From contig NZ_QBKN01000014.1 of NCBI RefSeq assembly GCF_003054175.1, positions 1 through 64,000 of the forward strand: a stretch of DNA of 64,000 nucleotides. The letters run 5' to 3'. The notes below the pieces were generated by a model, which ran no database searches, had not been told where the DNA came from, and saw only the letters and a program-made list of their open reading frames with translations. The translations under genes and the position numbers were made by a program. Of the stretch, positions 29,997 to 39,049 are shown in pieces. Within the stretch, counting starts at the first letter, position 1. Each line of letters starts with the position of its first letter. Source of the DNA: Allosediminivita pacifica (GTDB lineage: Bacteria; Pseudomonadota; Alphaproteobacteria; Rhodobacterales; Rhodobacteraceae).

Positions 29997-31766
29997 TCAG
30001 TGGTTGTGCCTTGGAAGGGTCCGCGCGATCCGGTGGAAGCCCTTGGCCGACCGCAGCCCCGCCCCGTCACTGAGCTGCGAGGCCTCCTGCCGGAAGATCT
30101 TCTGCCAGGGCGTCTGCGAGACGGGAACCTGCGGCTGCGTCTCCTGCCTGCGTCGGTTCAACTCTGCCTCGTCGAGGAGCATGTCGCAGCGCCCGGAATT
30201 GAGATCGATTCGGATCGTGTCGCCGGTCTGCAGGACGGCAAGCCCGCCGCCATCCGCACTTTCGGGCGAGGCGTGGACAATCGAAGGGCTGTCCGAGGTG
30301 CCCGACTGCCGACCGTCACCGATGGTCGGCAGGCTGGAAATCCCGGCGCGGATCAGCCGGTCGGGTGGCTGCATGTTCACCACCTCCGCGGCGCCGGGCC
30401 AGCCAAGCGGACCCGATCCGCGAATGACCAGGATCGAGCGCTCGTCGATCTCCAGCGCGGGATCGTTGATCCGGGCGTGGTAATCCTCGGAACCGTCGAA
30501 GACCACCGCTTGCCCCTCGAAGCAGTTCTCCTGGCCGGGCTCCGACAGGAACCGGCGGCGGAAGTCCTCGGAAATCACGCTGGTCTTCATGATCGCGAAA
30601 TCGAAGAGATTCCCCGAAAGCACCCTGAACCCCGCGCGCTCCATCAGTGGCGTGTTGTAGGCCCGGATGACCTCCCGGTCCCTGGCCTCGCGGCCCTTCA
30701 GGTTCTCGCCGATGGTCTGACCGGTGACGGTCGCACAGCCTGTCTCCAGCACGCCTGCCTCGGCAAGCTCCCACATGATCGCGGGCACGCCGCCCGCGCG
30801 GTGGAACCGCTCCGACAGGAAGCGCCCGGCGGGCTGCACGTCCGCCAGAAGCGGGATGTCGTAGCCGTGGATCTGCCAGTCCTCGTGGCGCAACTCAACG
30901 CCCGCAGCCTCGGCGATGGCGGCAAGATGCGGCTGCGCGTTGGTCGACCCGCCGATTGCCGCATTCACCCGAACCGCGTTCAGGATCGCGTCGCGCGTCA
31001 GGATCTTCGACGGCAGCAGGTCTTCCTCGACAAGCTCCACCGCACGCTTGCCGGTACGATAGGCCATCTGGCCGCGCTCGCGGTAGGCGGCGGGAATGGC
31101 CGCGCACCCGGTGAGCGACAGTCCTATGGCCTCGGCCAGGGCGTTCAGCGTCGAGGCGGTGCCCATGGTGTTGCAATGGCCGATGGAGGGCGCGGATTCG
31201 AGCGCCGCCTCCAGGAATTGCGCCCGGTCGATTTCGCCCGCGGCATAGCGGCGGCGCGATTTCCAGATGACCGTGCCAGAGCCCGACAGCCGCCCCTCGT
31301 GGACCGAGTCGAGCATGGCGCCACCAGACAGCACAATGGCCGGGATATCGACCGTCGCCGCCGCCATGATCGCCGCCGGCGTGGTCTTGTCACAGCCGGT
31401 GGTCAGCACGACCCCGTCCAGCGGATAGCCGTGCAGCAGTTCCACCAGCCCGAGATACGCCAGGTTGCGGTCCAGCGCCGCCGTGGGACGGCGGCAGTTT
31501 TCAAAGATCGGATGGGTGGGAAACTCGATGGGAATTCCACCCGCATCGCGGATCCCGTCCCGCACCCGCTTGGCCAGGTCGATGTGATGGCGGTTGCAGG
31601 GCGACAGGTCGCTGCCCGACTGCGCGATGCCGATGATCGGGCGCCCCTCGGTCAGCTCCTCGGGCGTCAGCCCGTAGTTCATGAAGCGCTCGAGGTAGAG
31701 CGCCGTCATGTCGGCGTGATCCGGGTTGTCGAACCAATCCTGGCTTCTCAGACGCCGCTTGCTCAT
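29997..31766 (-). CDS. IlvD/Edd family sugar-acid dehydratase
   Basis: A 589-residue iron-sulfur dehydratase. The cluster and metal-binding cysteines are visible in SDLSPCNRHHIDLAKR (51-66), LTTGCDKTTPAAIMAA (about 122-137) and IGHCNTMGTASTLNALAE (about 195-212). The GGSTNAQPHLAAIA segment and the C-terminal swivelling domain are also present. The sequence type and the operon partners (FAH-family enzyme, TRAP transporter) point to an aldonate such as arabinonate, xylonate or a related acid rather than branched-chain synthesis. It overlaps the FAH gene by four bases and ends the operon. Confidence 0.88.
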   Translation of the reverse strand: MSKRRLRSQDWFDNPDHADMTALYLERFMNYGLTPEELTEGRPIIGIAQSGSDLSPCNRHHIDLAKRVRDGIRDAGGIPIEFPTHPIFENCRRPTAALDRNLAYLGLVELLHGYPLDGVVLTTGCDKTTPAAIMAAATVDIPAIVLSGGAMLDSVHEGRLSGSGTVIWKSRRRYAAGEIDRAQFLEAALESAPSIGHCNTMGTASTLNALAEAIGLSLTGCAAIPAAYRERGQMAYRTGKRAVELVEEDLLPSKILTRDAILNAVRVNAAIGGSTNAQPHLAAIAEAAGVELRHEDWQIHGYDIPLLADVQPAGRFLSERFHRAGGVPAIMWELAEAGVLETGCATVTGQTIGENLKGREARDREVIRAYNTPLMERAGFRVLSGNLFDFAIMKTSVISEDFRRRFLSEPGQENCFEGQAVVFDGSEDYHARINDPALEIDERSILVIRGSGPLGWPGAAEVVNMQPPDRLIRAGISSLPTIGDGRQSGTSDSPSIVHASPESADGGGLAVLQTGDTIRIDLNSGRCDMLLDEAELNRRRQETQPQVPVSQTPWQKIFRQEASQLSDGAGLRSAKGFHRIARTLPRHNH

Positions 31767-32929
31767 TTCAGCACTCCCCTTGCCGCGAGATTGCGCATCA
31801 AGGCGCCGGTTCCGAAGGTCCAGGGCGCCACCTCGTCACAGGGCTGCACCCGGTTCACAAGCCGCCCGAGCCCGGCCGAGAACACCGAGACCACATCCCC
31901 CGCCTTGTGGGTAAAGCCCATCCCTGCCCCGTCACGGTCCTGCGTCGGCGCGAACATCGTGCCAAGATAAAGCACCGCGCCGTCCGGATACTGGTGCGTG
32001 TCGTTCAGAAGCTGCCCCGCCAGATCGGCGGGCTGGCGCGAAATCTGGCTCATGTCGGAATGATCGGAGAGTTCGAAACCGTCCTCTCCGGTGACCTCCA
32101 GCCCCACGCGCAGGGTGCTAAGCCCCTCGAGCGTGAAGGCTTCGTCGAAGATACGGATGAACGGCCCCAGCGACGCCGAGGCGTTGTTGTCCTTGGCCTT
32201 GCCCAGAAGCAGCGCGGAGCGCCCCTCGAAATCCCGCAGGTTCACGTCGTTGCCAAGCATCGCGCCACGGATTTGTCCGCGCGAATTGATCGCAAGCGCG
32301 ACCTCGGGTTCGGGGTTGTTCCATTGCGACCGGGGATGCACGCCGATCTGCGCGCCGCACCCGACAGCCGACATCGGCTGCGCCTTGGTGAATAACTCGG
32401 CATCCGGGCCGATGCCCACCTCCAGGTACTGGGACCAAAGCCCTGCCTCCTGCAGGTGCGCCTTCACCTCCGCCGCCTTGTCAGAACCCGGCACCAGCCC
32501 GCGGAGGCTTCCGCCAAGGATTTCGGCAAGCTCGTCCCGGATCGACTCGGCCAGCGCCGGATCGCCCTTGGCGCGTTCCTCGATCACCCGTTCGACCATG
32601 GAGCCGGCAAAGGTCACGCCCGCCGCCTTGATCGCCTGCAGATCGCAAGGCGCCAGCAAGGCCCCGAACCGGCCCCTGCCATCCGCGTCGAGATAATCGT
32701 CGAGCGCCCCGAGGGACGGCCCGCCGTCGCGCAGCGCCCCAGCCAGATCCTCGATCTCCAGAAGCTCCGACATCGTCGGGGCCACGTGCGTGAGGTCCAG
32801 AACTTGCCCCTCCCGGATCAGCACCGGACAGGGCCCGTTCGCGGCATTCGACCAGACCCGGCCAAGGAGGATGGCGCCCGCGTCCTCGGGCAGGATGTCA
32901 TTGGCGGTCAGTGCCACTGGCTTCGTCAT
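31763..32929 (-). CDS. Fumarylacetoacetate hydrolase family protein, probable 2-keto-3-deoxy sugar acid dehydratase
   Basis: A 388-residue FAH-family enzyme. The C-terminal two-thirds hold the FAH core: VGIGPDAELFTKAQPMSAVG (about 188-207), GVHPRSQWNNPEPEVALAI (about 212-230) with the metal-binding Glu pair, GNDVNLRDFEGRS, and DGAVLYLGTMFAPTQDRDG. The N-terminal third is typical of the longer members that dehydrate 2-keto-3-deoxy-pentonates to 2-oxoglutarate semialdehyde. Pairing with an IlvD/Edd dehydratase fits such a non-phosphorylative route. ATG at 32929 is preferred over an upstream TTG because GAGAG precedes it. Confidence 0.85.
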   Translation of the reverse strand: MTKPVALTANDILPEDAGAILLGRVWSNAANGPCPVLIREGQVLDLTHVAPTMSELLEIEDLAGALRDGGPSLGALDDYLDADGRGRFGALLAPCDLQAIKAAGVTFAGSMVERVIEERAKGDPALAESIRDELAEILGGSLRGLVPGSDKAAEVKAHLQEAGLWSQYLEVGIGPDAELFTKAQPMSAVGCGAQIGVHPRSQWNNPEPEVALAINSRGQIRGAMLGNDVNLRDFEGRSALLLGKAKDNNASASLGPFIRIFDEAFTLEGLSTLRVGLEVTGEDGFELSDHSDMSQISRQPADLAGQLLNDTHQYPDGAVLYLGTMFAPTQDRDGAGMGFTHKAGDVVSVFSAGLGRLVNRVQPCDEVAPWTFGTGALMRNLAARGVLK

Positions 32930-33037
32930 CGTAAGTCTCTCACTCTTGTTCAAAGTCGGCCGCGCGACCTCCCGCCGCCAGTTGCGCCCGAAGGCGCCGT
33001 CTTCCGCACGGGCCGGACGTGCCTTGGCCCGGCCGTT

Positions 33038-33763
33038 TCAGTGCCCCGCCTCGGCCACGCCCGAGGCCTTGGGAAACGTCGCAAGCCCCTGTTTGAGATG
33101 CGTGCGCATGAGGTATTGAAAGGCCAGATGGTCCGCGGCCTCGACTGCCCGCACGATCGCATCGTGCTCCATGGAGGTTTCCCCCTCGATGATCCTGAGC
33201 GTCTTGCCGTGCTGCATGATCCGCAGGATCACCGGTTTCATGATCCCGTAGACATCCAGGATCGACCGGTTCCCGGTCAGCGAGATCAGCTTGGTGTGGA
33301 ACTCGAAATCGAACTCAGATGCCTCGACGATGCTGTCCGCCCGCACCATCCGCTGGTTGATCTCGCGCAGCTCGGCCAGATCCTCCGCTTCGACGGCATG
33401 GAATACGGAGAGCGCGATGCCCATCTCGATTAGTTCGCGAAACCCCTGGATATCCTGGAAGGTTTGGCGCGAGATCTCGGCCACGTTGAACGAGAAGATG
33501 TCCAGTGCGCGGTTCATCCGCTGGTCGATGATCGTTGCACCTACCTTGGGCCGCACGTCCACGATGCCATAGGCTTTCAGCATCCGCATCGCCTCGCGCA
33601 CGGTGTTGCGGCTGATCGCGAACCGATCGCAAAGTTCGCGCTCGGTCGGAAGCCTGTCGCCCACGGTCAGCCCGTCGGCATCGATCAGGGCGCGGATCTG
33701 ATCCACCACCTGATCGACAGCCGATCCGCCACCAGCATCTTCGGTTATATCGTCCAATGTCAC
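33038..33763 (-). CDS. GntR family transcriptional regulator (FadR/FCD subfamily)
   Basis: A 241-residue regulator: winged helix-turn-helix at about residues 18-85 (GDRLPTERELCDRFAISRNTVREAMRML, cited in part) and an all-helical FCD ligand domain with metal-binding His residues (FHTKLISLTGNRS and later H210-H225 area). It sits in the middle of the sugar-acid operon, between the TRAP permease and the catabolic genes, so it probably controls this operon in response to a sugar acid. A consensus FadR-type operator lies upstream of the first gene at 36865. Confidence 0.9.
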   Translation of the reverse strand: MTLDDITEDAGGGSAVDQVVDQIRALIDADGLTVGDRLPTERELCDRFAISRNTVREAMRMLKAYGIVDVRPKVGATIIDQRMNRALDIFSFNVAEISRQTFQDIQGFRELIEMGIALSVFHAVEAEDLAELREINQRMVRADSIVEASEFDFEFHTKLISLTGNRSILDVYGIMKPVILRIMQHGKTLRIIEGETSMEHDAIVRAVEAADHLAFQYLMRTHLKQGLATFPKASGVAEAGH

Positions 33764-33791
33764 GCCCCGACTCTTCTCGTCACGATACCCC

Positions 33792-35102
33792 TCATACCGG
33801 CCAGGTGGCGATCGGCGGGAAGAACAGTATCGTCGCCAGCACGATCATCTGAAGGGCGATGAAGGGAAGAAGCGCCATGTAGATGTGCTTCAGCGTGATC
33901 TCCTTCGGCGCGACACTCTTGAGGTAGAAGGCGGCGGGCCCGAAGGGCGGTGTCAGGTAGGACACCTGCATGTTCACCGCGAAAAGGATGCCGAACCAGA
34001 TCGGGTCGTAGCCAAGTTGCACGACGATGGGCACGAAGATCGGCAGGGTCAGCAGCGCGATCCCGATCCAGTCGAGGAACATGCCCAGCACCAGCAGGAT
34101 CAGCATCATGACCATGATGATCACCACTGGTGCCGCGTCGATCCCCAGGATCGTCTGCGCGACGAAGCGGTTGCCGCCCATCAGGTTGTAGACCCCCACC
34201 AGCACGGCCGCGGCGATGCCGATCCAGATGATCATGCCGCAGGTTTCCAAGGTATGTACGAGGCTGTCCTGCAACATCTTGAACGTCAGCTCACGCCGCA
34301 GGATCGCGATGATCAGCACTGCCGAGACGCCCATGGCCGCCGCCTCGGTGATCGAGGCGATGCCGCCGTAGATCGAGCCCAGCACGACAAAGACGATGAA
34401 CAGCGGGGCCGCTAACGCGCGAAGCGCCGAAAAGACGGATTCCTCCGCCGCTTCCTCGCGCGACATCGGCGGGCCAAGCTGCGGGTTGCGCCAACACAGG
34501 AACAGGACATAGGCCACGTAGAACCCCAGCAGCAGCAGCGCAGGCGCGATCGCGGCTATGAAAAGGTCGGCGATGGAGGTGTTGGCCACCAGCCCGTAGA
34601 TGATGAGCACGATGGAGGGCGGCATCATCGTCCCCAGCGACCCGCCGGCACAGACCACCCCGATGGACAGCTTGCGGTCATAGCCCAGCCGCAACATCTG
34701 CGGCAGCGCCAGGATGCCCAGCAAGACAATCTCGCCGCCGATCACGCCCGACATGGCCGCCATCAGGATCGCGACGATCAGTGTCTGGACGGCGACGCCC
34801 CCGGGCAGGCGCCCGGCCAGGATGCGCATCCCGTTGAACAGCGACTTCGCAATGCCCGACCGGTCCAGCAGCGCGGCCATCAGGATGAACATCGGGATGG
34901 CGATAAGGGAGTATTCCGTAATGAAGCCGAAGATCCGCGAGGTCACCAGCGGCAGGGCCATGGGGCCGAACCAGCCGAAGGTGAAGATGAGCGCGACAAG
35001 GCCCGTCACCCATGCCAGCGGCTGCCCGGTCAGAAGCAGGACGAAGATCGCCCCGACAAGCAGGTAGGACCCGTATTCGATACCGATTGCACTGAGATCC
35101 AT
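33792..35102 (-). CDS. dctM: TRAP transporter large permease (DctM)
   Basis: A 436-residue membrane protein with about 12 hydrophobic segments, the ion-coupled translocator of a tripartite ATP-independent periplasmic transporter. Conserved parts are IPMFILMAALLDRSGIAKSLF (about 72-92, split by the family consensus) and AGGSLGTMMPPSIVLIIYG (about 156-174). ATG at 35102 has GGAGCGGTGACC upstream and matches the family N-terminus; the frame is open upstream but covers dctQ. It starts 2 bases after the dctQ stop. Confidence 0.94.
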   Translation of the reverse strand: MDLSAIGIEYGSYLLVGAIFVLLLTGQPLAWVTGLVALIFTFGWFGPMALPLVTSRIFGFITEYSLIAIPMFILMAALLDRSGIAKSLFNGMRILAGRLPGGVAVQTLIVAILMAAMSGVIGGEIVLLGILALPQMLRLGYDRKLSIGVVCAGGSLGTMMPPSIVLIIYGLVANTSIADLFIAAIAPALLLLGFYVAYVLFLCWRNPQLGPPMSREEAAEESVFSALRALAAPLFIVFVVLGSIYGGIASITEAAAMGVSAVLIIAILRRELTFKMLQDSLVHTLETCGMIIWIGIAAAVLVGVYNLMGGNRFVAQTILGIDAAPVVIIMVMMLILLVLGMFLDWIGIALLTLPIFVPIVVQLGYDPIWFGILFAVNMQVSYLTPPFGPAAFYLKSVAPKEITLKHIYMALLPFIALQMIVLATILFFPPIATWPV

Positions 35103-35104
35103 GG

Positions 35105-35683
35105 TCACCGCTCCCCGTTGGTTGCACGGTCGTCGGAGGTATCGCGCCTCAGGGCCGCGATCAGGTGAAAGCAGGTCTGCACGAACATCACCGCCACGCA
35201 GATCAGTACCAGCAGCTTCAGCAGCGCCGGTGTCGGCGGGTTCCACGAGGTCCCCGTCCCTTCCAGATGCAGCTCGCCGCCCGGCGTGAACCAGGATTTG
35301 CCCACCATGACCCAGCTCGCGTAGGTCAGGCCCGCGAAGAAGATCAGCGCGATCACAGAGTTGATGATATCGAGCACACGCTTCCGCCGCGGCCTGACGG
35401 AATCGTAGATCATCCGCACCCGGATGTGCTTGTCGCGCGCCAGCGCAACCGGGCCGCCGATCAGGAAAATCGCGGCAATCAGGAACCCCGTCGTCTCGTG
35501 CGCCCAGAATGTCGGACTGTTGAAGACGTACCGCGCGAAAACCTCGATGACGGTGATCAGGAAGGCCACGAAGATCCCCCAGGCCAGGATCTTGGTGGAT
35601 CTGGAAACTGCACGATCCAGCCCGGTGCGGATCTCGTCGTTCTCGCCTTCCACTGTGTCTGTAGTGCCGCCTTGGCCGGCCAT
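35105..35683 (-). CDS. dctQ: TRAP transporter small permease (DctQ)
   Basis: A 192-residue protein with four membrane segments, longer than many DctQ because of a 25-residue acidic N-terminal tail (GQGGTTDTVEGENDE). The core segment ILAWGIFVAFLITVIEVFARYVFNSP and the RMIYDSVRP turn are family-like. It forms the membrane unit with DctM. The gene lies 81 bases after dctP and 2 bases before dctM. Confidence 0.92.
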   Translation of the reverse strand: MAGQGGTTDTVEGENDEIRTGLDRAVSRSTKILAWGIFVAFLITVIEVFARYVFNSPTFWAHETTGFLIAAIFLIGGPVALARDKHIRVRMIYDSVRPRRKRVLDIINSVIALIFFAGLTYASWVMVGKSWFTPGGELHLEGTGTSWNPPTPALLKLLVLICVAVMFVQTCFHLIAALRRDTSDDRATNGER

Positions 35684-35764
35684 TTTGGCGCTCCTCCTGC
35701 CTGTCGTGGTCGCGCCCGGCCGATGGCCAGCCGGGCGCGGTAGGCTGCCTTTTCCCTCAGCGGA

Positions 35765-36790
35765 TCAGAGCAGATTTCGCCCCTTGAGGTAGGAGGTCAC
35801 GGCATCGTAGTAGCGTTGCGTCATCTCGCTCTTCTCGGCCCAGTTCTGCCATTCCTCCTGCGCGATGCGGCGGAACTTGGCGCGCTCGTCACCCGACCAG
35901 TTGATGATCTCGATCTCCGGGTTCTCCCGGGCCTCCTCGACGGCGGCCGCGTCGAGTTCCCGGACAGAGTAGATGTGATCGAAGGCGAACTGCGTGACCG
36001 AGACCTTCAGAATCCCCTTCAGGTCGTCCGGCAGGCCATCCCAGGTCGCCTTGTTCATCGAAATGTCGATGAGCGGCAGCGAGTGGAACCCGGGGTAGAG
36101 CGGATAGGGCGCGATGTCGTTCATGCCCAGCGACTGGTTCGTGGCAAAGACGGTGTTGTCCGCGGCATCCACCACGCCCTTGTCGAGCGCAGAGAAGATC
36201 TCGGACCCTGGCAGCGACACCGGCGAGGCCCCGGCCTTCGAGAAGATCTCGTAGACCATGCCCTCGGGGGCCCGCAGCTTCACGCCCTCCAGGTCCTCTA
36301 CCGACCGGATCGGCACGCGCGAGACGAAGGCCTCCGGCTCGGTCGCCGCGGCGCCGATGAACTGCACGCCGTAGGGCTCGACCAGTTCGGCATAAAGCTC
36401 GTTGCCGCCGCCGCTTTCCATGAAGCCCAGAAGCTCGAACGGATCGCTCCATGCACCGACGAGGTTGCCCATCATCGCGAAAGCTGGATCCTTGCCCGCG
36501 AAATAGCTGGGATCGGTCAAGTGACCCTGCAGGATCCCAGCCCCGACCGCCTCGAGCGTGTCGGTATGGGGCACGACGGCGCCGATGGGCAGGATCTCGA
36601 TCTCGATCCTGCCCTCGGACAGCGTGCCGACATTGTCAGCCCATTTCTGCTTGTTGACGAACCCGGGCTCGCCCGCGGTTTCCGATGTCTGGAATGTCCA
36701 GTTGTAGTCTTGCGCCACGGCGGCGCTGGCAAGGCCGAAAGCCGCAAACGACACTGCCGCCAAGCCGGCAAACCTCTTGATGAAAGTCAT
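35765..36790 (-). CDS. dctP: TRAP transporter substrate-binding protein (DctP)
   Basis: A 341-residue periplasmic binding protein with a Sec signal (FAGLAAVSFAAFGLASAAVAQ, cleavage near residue 26). The DctP fold shows RIPIRSVEDLEGVKLRAPEG-type motif (here SRVPIRSVEDLEGVKLRA, about 173-190), which contains the arginine that binds the substrate carboxylate, and SEIFSALDKGVVDAADN (about 212-228). The substrate is presumably the sugar acid dehydrated by the downstream enzymes. ATG at 36790 has GGAGGACACC upstream. It is the first gene of the operon. Confidence 0.93.
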   Translation of the reverse strand: MTFIKRFAGLAAVSFAAFGLASAAVAQDYNWTFQTSETAGEPGFVNKQKWADNVGTLSEGRIEIEILPIGAVVPHTDTLEAVGAGILQGHLTDPSYFAGKDPAFAMMGNLVGAWSDPFELLGFMESGGGNELYAELVEPYGVQFIGAAATEPEAFVSRVPIRSVEDLEGVKLRAPEGMVYEIFSKAGASPVSLPGSEIFSALDKGVVDAADNTVFATNQSLGMNDIAPYPLYPGFHSLPLIDISMNKATWDGLPDDLKGILKVSVTQFAFDHIYSVRELDAAAVEEARENPEIEIINWSGDERAKFRRIAQEEWQNWAEKSEMTQRYYDAVTSYLKGRNLL

Positions 36791-36864
36791 GGTGTCCTCC
36801 CTCAGATCCAAATCCAGGCCCGGTTCATCTCCTCCAGAGAACCAGGCGGGGCTGTCCGCCCCTC

Positions 36865-36875
36865 TGGTAGGACAA
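36865..36875 (-). promoter_or_regulatory. FadR-subfamily GntR operator upstream of the TRAP operon
   Basis: TTGTCCTACCA on the minus strand matches exactly the FadR-subfamily operator pattern T-N-G-T-NNN-A-C-N-A. It lies 75 bases upstream of dctP, the expected place for control by the GntR regulator encoded in the same operon. The motif is short, so chance occurrence is possible. Confidence 0.45.
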
Positions 36876-37204
36876 ATAAGGCATGGGTCGAGATCAAGAT
36901 CAATCTTCGATACTTGCGGAGAGCAGATTTCCTCTGCAAAAACCGTAAACAAAGGATAATTCACGAGACTATCTCGCAGTCTCCAGCTCGGGCACGGGAC
37001 GGCGAGGGGGGTACTCGATTCTGGCCCTACAATATGAATGCTTTCGGCCATCCGCGGCGCGAATAGTCGTTTTCCTTTTTCGCAGTTTCTGGGGATCTTT
37101 ACAGAAGCGTAGCCGAAAGGCTTGGTTCGCGATGAGTTAAGCGGAATCGCGTGTGAACCGGGATCGAGAGCTGACCCACCTTGGACTACGCTGAGCGGGT
37201 CATG
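36876..37204. other. Upstream region of the TRAP operon, no gene recognised
   Basis: About 330 bases between the operator and the first insertion-sequence scar. It is relatively A+T-rich near 36880-36960, fitting a promoter zone for the minus-strand operon, but I cannot place -35 and -10 boxes with confidence. The 37120-37200 part (GAGCTGACCCACCTTGG and neighbours) probably belongs to the end of the IS21-type element whose IstB tail follows. Confidence 0.45.
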
Positions 37205-37400
37205 TTTGGGTCAAGACTCGGCTTCCCTTCCTTTATGCGTTGCTGCAGTCGCGCTGTTATTGACGCGGAATCTGTCGTTTCCGGTTTCGAAGAATTGGCA
37301 GCGATGGGTCAGCCGATTGACGAGCACGATGGTCATCTTGGCGTCACCGAACACTGTGGTCCACTCGCCGAACCTGAGGTTCGTGTTGATGATCACGCTG
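37205..37400 (-). pseudogene. IS21-family helper protein IstB, C-terminal fragment
   Basis: The minus strand encodes NTNLRFGEWTTVFGDAKM, then NRLTHRCQFFETGND and a stop. This is the characteristic end of IstB, the AAA+ ATPase helper of IS21-family transposases. The Walker motifs and the istA gene are absent. Upstream the frame joins directly to IS481-type sequence, so one element was probably broken by another. Confidence 0.82.
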
Positions 37401-37429
37401 GTAGCGCCGCACGGGCTGGGGGCTCATGG

Positions 37430-37735
37430 TCTGTCGGCCCACCGAGCCCGGACCGGGTCAGCCAGCGCGCTATCGTCGAGTGCGGCGGGTCCAGCTTGCG
37501 GGCAATGACCGCGCCAGTCAGTCGCAACCGCTGACGCAGCCAGCCGATCAGAACGAGTACGCGCTGTGGCAGCCGGTGCGCTGACCCGGCGTTGTAAGCT
37601 CGAACGGTTCTGAAGCGCCGCAGGTTAGCCCTCGCGGAGCCGAGCCAGCCACCTGCGCACCTTGCGGACGGAAGCGCCAAAGGCCTGCGCCACCTCGGCA
37701 GCGATTTGACCGCACGGCGACACGTGCGACGCATC
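37430..37735 (-). pseudogene. IS481-type transposase, N-terminal fragment with frameshifts
   Basis: Three successive minus-strand frames give a normal IS481 N-terminus when joined. First IAAEVAQAFGASVRKVRRWLARLREG, then a stop; next ALQNRSSLQRRVSAPAATA, matching the usual DRSSRP turn; then WLRQRLRLTGAVIARKLDPPHSTIARWL, the second helix-turn-helix. The DDE catalytic domain is missing. The gene has at least two frame disruptions and is not functional. Confidence 0.7.
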
Positions 37736-37898
37736 TGTCGATGCGGGCATCGGCGTCCTGCAGACCGCCTAGGACACGCACGAGGCCGCGGACATAGTTG
37801 CCGATCTCGCGAACGGGCTCCGGTCCTCCCTGAGCGTCGCCTCGAAGCTTGGCGGCGTGCTCGGGCCCTCGCCGCCTTCGGACCGGTCCCCGGGAGGG

Positions 37899-37987
37899 TG
37901 TCCCGGGCCGGGACATCTTTGTGCATCATATAAATCAATGACTTACAGGGGACACTTTAACCGCTTGTTAGGCTAGTCCCGGGACAG
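37899..37987 (+). repeat. Dispersed palindromic element, copy B
   Basis: Begins with the same 17-bp palindrome (37899-37915), then 16 variable bases, AATCAATGACTTA, an 11-base spacer, TTTAACC, TTGTTA and a terminal GTCCCGGGAC. Spacings match copies A and C to within one base although the intervening bases differ. It lies between the IS481 scar and the GNAT gene. Confidence 0.85.
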
Positions 37988-38053
37988 GGCCTCCTTTTGC
38001 AGCCATTCGGGGCGTGCCAGTGTGTCTCGGGGAAGGTGCCCCGGAGGACTGCC

Positions 38054-39049
38054 ATGACCGTCTCGATTCGCCCTGCAAATCCCGACGATATTGAAGCCAT
38101 GACCGAACTCATGGTGGGCGACGCCCGGATCCGCGCCGGTCGCGAGCCGGTGCTTTGGAAACTCAAGGCCGACCCCGCCGGTGCTGTGGGCGCAGCCCTG
38201 CGTGCTGCAATGGAGGCCGAGGCGCCACCATTCCGACAGCAATGGCTTCTGGCCGAGAACGATGGCTCGGTCGTGGGGGTGGTACACAGCATCCTCCTGC
38301 CCGTGCCGCCAATCTATGCCGGGCGGTTCGGACCGCCGGGGCTGATCATGGAAGACAGCGCGGTTTCGGACAACGCACCGGAAGACACGCCACAGGCCTT
38401 GCTGGAAGCGGCCGAGCGCGACCTGCACGAGGCGGGGGCCGAGGTGCTCCTGGCCTCTTCGGTACCGGGTGGCGACTGGGAGAGGGTGCACGAGACCGCG
38501 GGCTACGCGCCGCTGACGCTCTATCTCGCCCGGAGCAGCCTGCGCGAGTCCGAGGCGCCGGAGGGCGTGCGTCGCGCTACGGAGGCGGACATCCCGGGCA
38601 TCGTGGCGCGCAGCGCCGAGCATCGCGACATCCTGCATGGTCTGGAAGATTTCTGGGAAACGCACCCGGATGCGGATGCGCGCTTCGGGGCGTGGATGAA
38701 GAAAAGTTTGACGCTGGCTGATCGCGACATGTTCGTCGCCGCGCGCGGCGTGGAAGTCGACGGCTACCTGGTCACGCAGCCTGCGACGCCGCTGCATTTC
38801 CCCTACGCCCATGACATCGCAACGACCGGTTTCGTCGATGACTTCTATCACGTTGCCCTGTCCGACCCCGGTGCAGACCCCGGCATTGCCAGCGCGGCTG
38901 ATGGGCTTTTCGTGAGGGGCGAGACGGCGCTGAACGCGCGGGGCAACGCGGCGATGCTGATCGTCTGCCCGGCGGCCTGGCAGTCCAAGCGGGCCATGCT
39001 GGAACGCCTCGGGCATGGGGTTGTGCTGGTCTGGCGCATCCGCCGCTGA
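38054..39049 (+). CDS. GNAT family acetyltransferase, two-domain
   Basis: A 331-residue protein beginning MTVSIRPANPDDIEAMTELM, a typical GNAT opening. A first GNAT domain spans about residues 1-160 (IMEDSAVSDNAPEDTPQALLEAAERDL). A second, more diverged one begins near 172 with GVRRATEADIPGIVARSAEHR. Acetyl-CoA-binding loops are not well conserved in the second half. GGAGGACTGCC precedes the ATG at 38054. Substrate unknown. It is adjacent to but 262 bases from the siderophore receptor gene, so common transcription is uncertain. Confidence 0.8.
   Translation: MTVSIRPANPDDIEAMTELMVGDARIRAGREPVLWKLKADPAGAVGAALRAAMEAEAPPFRQQWLLAENDGSVVGVVHSILLPVPPIYAGRFGPPGLIMEDSAVSDNAPEDTPQALLEAAERDLHEAGAEVLLASSVPGGDWERVHETAGYAPLTLYLARSSLRESEAPEGVRRATEADIPGIVARSAEHRDILHGLEDFWETHPDADARFGAWMKKSLTLADRDMFVAARGVEVDGYLVTQPATPLHFPYAHDIATTGFVDDFYHVALSDPGADPGIASAADGLFVRGETALNARGNAAMLIVCPAAWQSKRAMLERLGHGVVLVWRIRR

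Noticed and set aside
29946-31970. Very long plus-strand reading frame opposite the IlvD/Edd dehydratase
   Set aside because: It is antisense to a gene with clear catalytic motifs, is Arg/Gly/Asp-repetitive and has no family signature; G+C-rich codon use produces such shadows.
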